A DNA stretch of 53,859 bases from Anaerolineae bacterium (GTDB lineage: Bacteria; Chloroflexota; Anaerolineae; B4-G1; DUEL01): assembly GCA_025060135.1 (NCBI GenBank), contig JANXCY010000014.1, positions 1 to 53,859 of the forward strand. The letters are read 5' to 3'. Position numbers and translations under genes: made by a program. Shown here one piece after another: positions 41,547 through 48,900 of this stretch. The notes beneath the pieces are model-generated. The model saw nothing but the letters and a program-made list of their open reading frames with translations. It did not search any database and was not told the origin of the DNA. Positions within the stretch are counted from its first letter, which is position 1. Each line of letters opens with the position of its first letter.

Positions 41547-41798
41547 TCACACCAGCCAAACGGCCAGCCCGATCAGTACCGCCAGCATAACGGCCGCGAT
41601 GAGGGCAATTCGCTTCAGGTCGGCCACCACATAAGGGTATTCCTCCCGCAGGTCCCGCAGCGTCCGCGTCGGGGCTTTTGGAGCAATGCGGTCAACGGCA
41701 GGTGCTGGTAATGGGGTCTGCTCTCCGGGGCGAACCAGTTGGGCCGGAGAGAGACGGGGCTGGCTTCTTGTGCGTCGGCGGCGAGTTTTCTTCCCCAT
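41547..41798 (-). CDS. Small C-tail-anchored membrane protein
   Basis: This 83-aa protein of unknown function has an Arg/Lys-rich N-terminus (GKKTRRRRTRSQ) and a Pro-rich middle (~20-45). A short amphipathic part (TLRDLREEYPYVVADLKR) precedes one C-terminal helix (63-83, IALIAAVMLAVLIGLAVWLV), with no soluble domain after it. Cytoplasmic N-terminus and tail anchoring are inferred from the charge layout. An AGGAGG(T) site precedes the start. It follows mtnA by 41 bases and may be the last gene of the minus-strand run. Confidence 0.7.
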   Translation of the reverse strand: MGKKTRRRRTRSQPRLSPAQLVRPGEQTPLPAPAVDRIAPKAPTRTLRDLREEYPYVVADLKRIALIAAVMLAVLIGLAVWLV

Positions 41799-41839
41799 AC
41801 AGACCTCCTATTCTTATCTCCAATTGGGAGCAGGCGGTG

Positions 41840-42886
41840 CTATCGGGCTTCCCCGGCTTCCATCATTCGACGCAGGCTCAGGGTAAACGGTGGGTAGGCG
41901 ATGCCCCTTTCGGTGATGATGCCAGTAACGTAACGGTGCGGAGTAATATCAAAGGCGGGGTTAGCAACCCGAATGCCCGGCGGAGCAATCGGCATCCCCC
42001 GGAAGACCAAGTCTGTGATCTCCTCCGATGGCCGTTCTTCTATCGGGATATCGTCTCCTGTCGGTATGGAGAGGTCAATCGTGGAGGTGGGTACACAAGG
42101 ATAGAAGGGAACACCGTTCTCCTTCGCCACCACCGCCAGTTGATAGGTCCCAATTTTGTTGGCGACATCGCCGTTGGCAGCCACCCGGTCGGCTCCGACC
42201 AGGACCAGGTCCACCTGTCCGGTGCGCAGGAAGTGCCCGGCCGCGTTGTCAGCAATCAGGGTGAACGGGATACCCAGTTGCTGAAGTTCCCACGCGGTCA
42301 GGCGGGCACCCTGGAGGAGGGGACGGGTCTCATCCACCAGGACATGGACATGTTTCCCCTGCTCGTGGGCGGTACGGATCACACCCAGAGCCGTCCCATA
42401 GTCCACCGTCGCCAGCGCGCCGGTATTGCAGTGATGGAGAATTGTTGCCCCGTCGGGAATCATCGCTGCGCCGACTTCTCCCAGCCGCCGGTTTACCTCC
42501 ACGTCCTCGTCGGCGATGGCCTGGGCTTCTGCCAGCGCGGCTTCCCGGACCGCGTCGGGGTCAGATTCGGCCGCGCACCGTCGGAGCACTCGCTCCAGCG
42601 CCCAGCTCAGGTTGACAGCCGTTGGACGGGCGGCCCGCAAGAGCGCGGCGGCTTCCTCCAGATCGCGCCAGAGGCCGGCGCGGTCGGCGGCGCGGCTACG
42701 GCGCGCGGCCAGTGCCAGGCCAAAGGCCGCAGCCACGCCGATGGCCGGCGCTCCCCGAACTGCCATCTCCCGAATCGCCTGTGCTACCTCCTCCGGCCTC
42801 TCCAGCCGCAGAATGCGGTATTCAGCAGGGAGCAACCGCTGATCAATCAGCCAGACCTTCTCATCCACCCATTCTACTGTCCGCAT
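41840..42886 (-). CDS. mtnA: S-methyl-5-thioribose-1-phosphate isomerase
   Basis: MtnA converts methylthioribose-1-phosphate to methylthioribulose-1-phosphate in methionine salvage. The 348-aa protein has [19 protein letters not shown], the catalytic Cys in [18 protein letters not shown], and the catalytic Asp in [19 protein letters not shown], followed by [20 protein letters not shown]. The ATG at 42886 (MRTVEW) is the usual family start; a GTG at 42919 would add 11 residues and neither has a clear Shine-Dalgarno. It lies 45 bases after the REC-histidine kinase gene and is likely part of the same transcript. Other salvage genes are not in the window. Confidence 0.93.
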   Translation of the reverse strand: MRTVEWVDEKVWLIDQRLLPAEYRILRLERPEEVAQAIREMAVRGAPAIGVAAAFGLALAARRSRAADRAGLWRDLEEAAALLRAARPTAVNLSWALERVLRRCAAESDPDAVREAALAEAQAIADEDVEVNRRLGEVGAAMIPDGATILHHCNTGALATVDYGTALGVIRTAHEQGKHVHVLVDETRPLLQGARLTAWELQQLGIPFTLIADNAAGHFLRTGQVDLVLVGADRVAANGDVANKIGTYQLAVVAKENGVPFYPCVPTSTIDLSIPTGDDIPIEERPSEEITDLVFRGMPIAPPGIRVANPAFDITPHRYVTGIITERGIAYPPFTLSLRRMMEAGEAR

Positions 42887-42931
42887 GGGCCGGGTATCTA
42901 TGGAGAGAGAGTTGTCCACGAGAGCGCCGTA

Positions 42932-44182
42932 TCACCCCGATTCAGGCAGGGGGAGAAGGATGTGGACAGTGGTGCCGGGGAGCCGGACTTCGTCCCGCCC
43001 CTCGCTTTCTATCCAGATGCGCCCTTTGTGCGCCTCAATGATCCCCCGGGCCAGGCTGAGCCCCAGGCCCAATCCGCCCCCTTTAAAGGCCGTCTTGCTG
43101 GAATGGTGGAGCAACGTGTCCTCCACCACGTAGAAGCGATCAAAGATGCGTTCGCGGTCGGCCGGGTCGATGCCAATACCCGTATCCTGTACCGTCAGGT
43201 GAACGGTGTGGTCCACCACCCGCCCGCTGATCCGGATGGTTCCGCCGTCCGGGGTGTACTTGACAGCATTGCTGACCACATGCCAGAAGGCCTGGGAGAG
43301 CCGCTGGGCATCGCCCATAATCATCGGGAGGGTCTCCAATCCCTCAAATTCAAAGGTCAACTGTCGCTCAGGTCCCAGACTCCGGATGTTCCGCACCACG
43401 TTCTGAACCAGTAGGTGCAGCGGAACCGGCCCGATGCTCAGTTCCAGTTTGTTCGCCTCTATCAGGAAGACGTTGAGAATGTCGTCCACTACCTGGGTCA
43501 GGCGACGGGTGGCCTGGACGACCTGTTCCAGCAGATAACGGGGGCTTCCTTCCTCTGTGGAGTCGCCCGGGATTTCGGGCATGCCGAGCAGAATCTGGAT
43601 GTAGCCGTAGATGGCGGTGAGAGGAGTGCGCAGTTCGTGGCCGGCCAGGATGATGAAGTCTGTCTTCATCTTGTCCAGTCGCTGGAGTTCCGCATGAGCC
43701 TTTTCCAGTTCGCGGATTTTCCCCTCCAGCCGCTCCACAAGACGGCGGCTGTACTCTACCAGGTACTCGGCTTTTTCCTGGGGCGACTCTATGCGCTCCC
43801 GCAGACCCGCCAGGAACGCCCGCACCTGCTCGGGGAAACGATCCACGTCGATCGGCTTGGGGATGTAGCCATCACAGCCGGCAATGAGGGCTCGCTCCCG
43901 GTCGCCGCGCAGGGTAGCAGCGGTTACGGCGATAATGGGCGTTTCCTTTAACTCTTCCAGCGCGCGTAGGCGGGTGGTAACCTCATAGCCGTCCAGGCCG
44001 CTGATGTTGATGTCCATCAGGATGAGGTCCGGCTTCAGTTGCCGGGCCGTCTCCAGGGCAGCAATGCCATCTGCGACGATGTGCACATCAAACCCTTCGG
44101 CCTCCAGAATGCGCTGCACCAGCCGGGCGCTGGAGAGGTCGTCTTCCACGTACAGAATTCGCTGACGGGATTCCCGGTTCAT
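42932..44182 (-). CDS. Receiver-histidine kinase hybrid
   Basis: A soluble signalling protein of 416 aa. An N-terminal response-regulator receiver has acidic residues in YVEDD, phospho-acceptor Asp57 in LILMDINISGLDG, Thr87 and Lys109. A coiled linker (~140-170) leads to a HisKA dimerisation domain with His182 in AGHELRTPL. A HATPase_c domain follows, with the N-box VVSNAVKYTP, DTGIGI and GGGLGLGLSLA. It can probably be phosphorylated on its REC domain and then tune its kinase. No membrane helix is present. Its ATG overlaps the stop of the PLP-enzyme/REC gene (ATGA), so the two are translationally coupled. Confidence 0.92.
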   Translation of the reverse strand: MNRESRQRILYVEDDLSSARLVQRILEAEGFDVHIVADGIAALETARQLKPDLILMDINISGLDGYEVTTRLRALEELKETPIIAVTAATLRGDRERALIAGCDGYIPKPIDVDRFPEQVRAFLAGLRERIESPQEKAEYLVEYSRRLVERLEGKIRELEKAHAELQRLDKMKTDFIILAGHELRTPLTAIYGYIQILLGMPEIPGDSTEEGSPRYLLEQVVQATRRLTQVVDDILNVFLIEANKLELSIGPVPLHLLVQNVVRNIRSLGPERQLTFEFEGLETLPMIMGDAQRLSQAFWHVVSNAVKYTPDGGTIRISGRVVDHTVHLTVQDTGIGIDPADRERIFDRFYVVEDTLLHHSSKTAFKGGGLGLGLSLARGIIEAHKGRIWIESEGRDEVRLPGTTVHILLPLPESG

Positions 44183-45849
44183 CCCTCCTCCCCCACCACC
44201 TCACCAATCTCCCGAAGCAGGTCTTCTTCGGTAAATGTGCCTTTCTGGAGCAGGGCCTGGATGTGCCCGCTCAGCCGGGCTTTTTCGTCCGGCGTTAACT
44301 CTTTAGCGGTAACGACGATGACCGGAATATCCTGTAGCGCTTCCTCCGAATGGAGGGCTTCCAACACGCCGAAACCGTCCAGTTCGGGCATCATCAGGTC
44401 CAGCAGGATCAGGTCGGGCCGCTCCCGACGGATCAGTTCCAGCCCCTCCCGTCCGTTCTCGGCCTCAAAAATCTGATAGGGGCCCCGGGCTTGGAGGACC
44501 CGGCGGAGCAGGCGACGGGCACCCGGGTCATCCTCCAGGATGGCAATCCGGCGGACGTCCCGTCCCAGCAGTTCCAGCGATCCCAGCAAGCCCTCTTCCG
44601 GAGCCAGTGCGCGGGCCGGCGCCTCCACCGTCTGCAGCCAGCCCTCTCCCAGCAGGTGTTTTTCTACCGGGAAGGTGTGCCCAGAGCAGTTGACGACGAT
44701 GACTTCGTCCCGACGGATAACTCCTTTGGTGAGCAGTTTGAACAGGCCAGCGAAGGCCATGCCCGCCGCCGGTTCCATAGAAATCCCTTCCAGTTTCGCC
44801 AGGACATGGATGGCGCGGAAGGATTCCTCGTCGCTGACCATTTCAAAGGCGCCGCCGTGTTCCCGGATCACCCGCGCCAGAAAGGTGTAGGCAGGACCCG
44901 GGTCGCCGGTGGCAACGGTGATGATCCGGGTACGAGGGTTGAGGACCGGCTCGGCTTTCTCCAACCCCTTGGCAAAAGAATGGACCATCGGGGCGCATCC
45001 CTCTGCCTGGATGCAGGCCAGACGGGGCATCCGGTCCACCAGGCCCATGCGCATCAGTTCTTCAAATCCCTTCCAGACGCCTACGGGCCCCAGCCCACCG
45101 CTGACGGACTGGATATACCAGTCCGGGGCGCGCCAGGGGGTGGTCGGACCCGGGCCCAGGTACTGGGGAAGTTGTTCGGCGATCTCAAAGGCTACCGTCT
45201 TCATGCTCTCCCGCGCAGCGATGGAACGGATTCCCCGGTCCAGGTAGAGCCCTCGCCGCCGGGCAAACTCCGCTGCCACCTGCTTGGTTTGATCGTAGGT
45301 GCCGGTAACCTTGATCACTTTGGCGCCATAGATGGCCACTTCGCGCATCTTCTCCGGCGGGACCAGACTAGTGAGGAAGGCCCAGATTTTGATACCCGCC
45401 AGGGCGGAATACGCGGCGTAGGAAATGGCAACATTGCCGGTGGAGGCCAGGACCGCCTCCGTAACCCCCAGTTCCTTCATGACGGAGATCGCCAGGGCGG
45501 CCTGTCGGTCTTTGAATGAGCCGGTGGGCCCCTGTCGTTCGTCCTTAATGTAAAGATGGGAACAGCCCAGCATCATCCCCAGGTTGACGGCCCGGAGAAG
45601 GGGAGTGCCTCCTTCGCCCATCGTCAGCCGGTGGGCATCGTTCCGCAGGGGAAGGAGTTCCCGGTAGCGCCACATGGTCTGGGGGCGACGGGGCAGTTCC
45701 CGTTGCCAGATCCGGGCTACCCGCGGGTAGTCGTAGATCACGTCCAGCCAGTCCCCATCGCATTGGGGACAGCGCTCCAGGGAACGGGTGAACGTTTCGC
45801 TGTAGCCGCAGCGGAGGCATTGAAGACGGGGATACCCGTTCGTGCTCAT
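44179..45849 (-). CDS. Threonine-synthase-like PLP enzyme fused to a receiver domain
   Basis: This 556-aa protein joins two unrelated parts. Residues 8-~410 are a threonine-synthase-like fold-type II PLP enzyme. They comprise a zinc ribbon (Cys11, Cys14, Cys27, Cys30), MGEGGTPLLRA, PLP-binding Lys113 in GPTGSFKDRQA, the STGNVAISYAAY substrate loop and the phosphate loop SVSGGLGPVG. Residues ~432-550 are a complete response-regulator receiver: acidic pair in LEDD, phospho-acceptor Asp484 in LILLDLMMPELDG, Thr514 in VVTAK and Lys536 in LLQKGTF. The reaction may be threonine synthase or a related lyase; the GSGGN loop and C-terminus are atypical. Phosphorylation may control the enzyme. The next gene is a coupled REC-histidine kinase. 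A consensus promoter lies directly upstream. Confidence 0.9.
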   Translation of the reverse strand: MSTNGYPRLQCLRCGYSETFTRSLERCPQCDGDWLDVIYDYPRVARIWQRELPRRPQTMWRYRELLPLRNDAHRLTMGEGGTPLLRAVNLGMMLGCSHLYIKDERQGPTGSFKDRQAALAISVMKELGVTEAVLASTGNVAISYAAYSALAGIKIWAFLTSLVPPEKMREVAIYGAKVIKVTGTYDQTKQVAAEFARRRGLYLDRGIRSIAARESMKTVAFEIAEQLPQYLGPGPTTPWRAPDWYIQSVSGGLGPVGVWKGFEELMRMGLVDRMPRLACIQAEGCAPMVHSFAKGLEKAEPVLNPRTRIITVATGDPGPAYTFLARVIREHGGAFEMVSDEESFRAIHVLAKLEGISMEPAAGMAFAGLFKLLTKGVIRRDEVIVVNCSGHTFPVEKHLLGEGWLQTVEAPARALAPEEGLLGSLELLGRDVRRIAILEDDPGARRLLRRVLQARGPYQIFEAENGREGLELIRRERPDLILLDLMMPELDGFGVLEALHSEEALQDIPVIVVTAKELTPDEKARLSGHIQALLQKGTFTEEDLLREIGEVVGEEG

Positions 45850-45864
45850 TCTAGCTCCGTAAAT

Positions 45865-45892
45865 AGTGTAGCACAGGTTGAACTAGTGTCAA
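45865..45892 (-). promoter_or_regulatory. Consensus promoter for PLP-REC gene
   Basis: On the minus strand a perfect TTGACA (45887-45892) and TACACT (45865-45870) are 16 bases apart, with an extended-10 TG. It is the best promoter in the window. The -10 ends only 15 bases before the ATG at 45849, so the leader would be about 8-10 bases and the GGAG site would sit at its very start. Confidence 0.8.
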
Positions 45893-45956
45893 ACCGTTAG
45901 ACGGCATCGTGAAAACAGCCCCCTCCATTCCGGGCTGAATTACCGGTTCTCCGCGT

Positions 45957-48900
45957 TCATCCGCGTCCCGTTGCCGGAGGGGTATGTCGCTCCTCCGCGA
46001 CCAGCAGCCAGACGGTGAAACGGGTGCCTTTCCCCTCCTCGCTTTCCACTGTGATCCGCCCCCCGTGCCGGTCTACTATCTCTTTGACAATGGAAAGGCC
46101 CAGGCCGGTACCGGGAATCTGCATCTGGCGCGGCCGCGCGCCCCGGAAAAAACGGTCAAAAATGTAGGGGAGTTCATCTCTGGGAATGCCGATCCCAGTA
46201 TCGGCGACGGTAATGGTCGCCCAGAGACGACCTTCCCACTCCTCTTTTCCGGTGCTCACCTCCACCCGTCCACCGGGCAGGGTGTACTGAATGCTGTTGC
46301 GGACCAGGTTGATGACCACGCTTCGCAGCGCGTCGGCATCGGCATGGGCGACCGGCTCCACCTCTGGCAGGTGGGTTTCCAGAACCAGCCCCCGGTCCAG
46401 CGCCAGAGGACGCTGAGCATCTACCACTTCCACCGCCAGGCGGTTCAGCCCCACCGGGCCGAATTGCATCCGGATGGCGCCCGAATCCAGCCGGGAAACC
46501 TCCAGGACGTCCTCCACCAGGCGGGCCTGCCACTGAGCCTCTTGTTCCAGAACGTCCAGGTACTGGGGGAACAATTCCGGCATCTGCCGCAGGAGATGAA
46601 GGTAGGTCTGGATGGTCGCGATGGGAGTGCGCAGTTCGTGGGAGATATTGGAGATAAACCGGGTACGCAGCCGCTCCAGACTTTTATACTGGGTGATGTC
46701 GTGGAGGACCACGACGGCCGTCTCTTCACTATCCGGGCCGATAACCGGTGAGGCCCGCACTTCCAAGTCCCGTCCGGGCAGTTCCACTACTTCTTCCGGG
46801 TACTCCCGGGCCCGGACGGCCAGCCGTCGGACTGTCTCTTCCAGCCGCTGCGCGTCCTCTGGCAACAGGTCCCGGGTCAGCCAGCCTTGGGCCACCGGGT
46901 TGGCCTGGAGAATCGCTCCCTGGGCGTCGGTCAGGATGATGCCGTCGCCGGTACTGCGCAGGATCGCCTCCAGCCGGGCATACTGGGCCGCTAGTTGGGC
47001 CGTCCGCTCCTGGACCTGCTCCTCCAGTGTGCTGGCATACAGACGAAGTTCCCGATACAGGCGGGCATTCTCCAGCGCGATGGCCACCTGGTCCACCAGT
47101 GCGGAGAGCAGACGTAATTCCTCTTCGGTAACCCGTTCCTTTTTGCTCCGGTCGTAACTGACTTCTATGACGCCGAAGGTGCGCTCCCGGAAGCGGATGG
47201 GCATAAAGACCCGCAGGTAACGTTCGTGGCCATACGTTTCCCAGATCTCCCGATTGAACCGCTCGTCCCATCCGCTGATGACCTCGGTGCGCCCGGTACG
47301 GTAGACATCAGCCAGGATGTCCGGATGGTCCAGGGGATAGCGGGACATCGCTGCCCATTCGGGATAGAGGTCAAACTGACCCTGCCAGATGCCGTGATAG
47401 ATACCGATCTCGCCCCGCGCCTCATCCACCAGGGAGATGATGGCGAATTCGCACTTCAGGAGACGGTCTACTTCTTCCAGAATCATCCGGATGACCTGAT
47501 CCTCTTCCCGGAGAGAGGAGAGGGCCCGGGCGATTTCATAGAGGGCCTCCATTCGCTCTGCCCGCTGGCGGGCTTCCGCGTACAGACGGGCATTCTCTAG
47601 CCCGATGGCTACATGGTCAGCGAACGCCTTTAGTCGGGCGGCATCGGCAGGGCCAAACTGGTGGGGGCGGGTACCGTCCACGTTCAGGAAACCCACAGCG
47701 ATGCCTTTGAGCACAATCGGTGCCGCGACGTAGGCACGAATCCACTCCATGTTACTCAGCCGGACCCAATGGGGGTCAGCATGGGTGTCAGGGATGAACA
47801 ACGGTTCACCCTTCTGGACCATTCTCTGAAGAGTGGGCATCTCCGCGATGGGGAAGACCATTCCGGCAAGCTGCTCCTCTGCCCCGAACCGTTCATACCC
47901 CCGCCAGCAGACGATGCGAGCCCAGGAGTCCTCCACCAGCATGATGTTGAACGCGTCGCCTGGCACCACCCGAGCGACCTGGTCTAGGACCGCATCCAGC
48001 ATTTGGGTCAAATCCAGGGTGCGGGTTACGGCGGCCGCGGCGCGGGCCAGCGCCTCGGCCAGTTCCCGCTGTTCTCGCTCTGCCCGATAGAGCCGTTCGT
48101 TCTCTATGGCTACTGCCAGGGCGTCGGCGACCGGCTGGAGGAAGCGCTCCTGCTCCCGGCGGAAATGGTGCTCCCGCAGGCTGACGATATGAAGCACGCC
48201 GATAATCCGCCCGCCCACCCGCATTGGCAGGCTGACGTAGGAGCGGAATCCTGCATCGTAGAGAGCCCGGATGGCCGTGTATGCTATCTCGGCACTCATA
48301 TCGGGGCAATAATGAGGCCTGCCTTCCTGAACATCGTCCCACACCGGGGTGGTGGAGAGGGGTAGGACAGTGCCCTCCTCCAGAACGGGGAAGGGCGTCT
48401 CCAGGACCGAGATACGGTAATGGGTACCGTCTTCCTCCAGGAGCGCCACCGAGACCCGGTCGCAGCCGGTGAGGCTGCGCAGGCCGTGGACCAGGATGGG
48501 GAAAGCCTGGCGGACGTCCAGGGTGTTCAGCGCGGTGGCGATCAGGGCCAGGGTCTCCTGCTCCTTGGCCCGGCGGCGTTCTTCCTCATAGAGGCGAGCG
48601 TTCTCCAAGGCAATTGCCACCTGGTCTGCCAGCGCGCGCAGGAACTCCATGTCCACATCCCGGAACGCGTCCACCTGCGGGCTCTGCAGATCCAGGTTGC
48701 CCAGAACCTGGTCGCCTCGCAGGAGGGGGATAACCAGTTCAGAGCGGGTGGTGGGGATGAGGGGAAAGTAGTCCGGGTCCTGCCGGACATCGGGGGCGTA
48801 GTAGGCCTGGCGGGTCCGATAGGCACGGGCGTTGATCCCTTCGGTCAGATTGAGGGGCTGAGAGCGGGCCCGCTCCTGCTCCTCCGGCAAATAGCCCTTC

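Noticed and set aside
41678-43414. A 578-codon plus-strand frame opposite mtnA and the REC-kinase
   Set aside because: It is antisense to two well-supported genes and has no recognisable domain; the minus-strand proteins have intact motifs.
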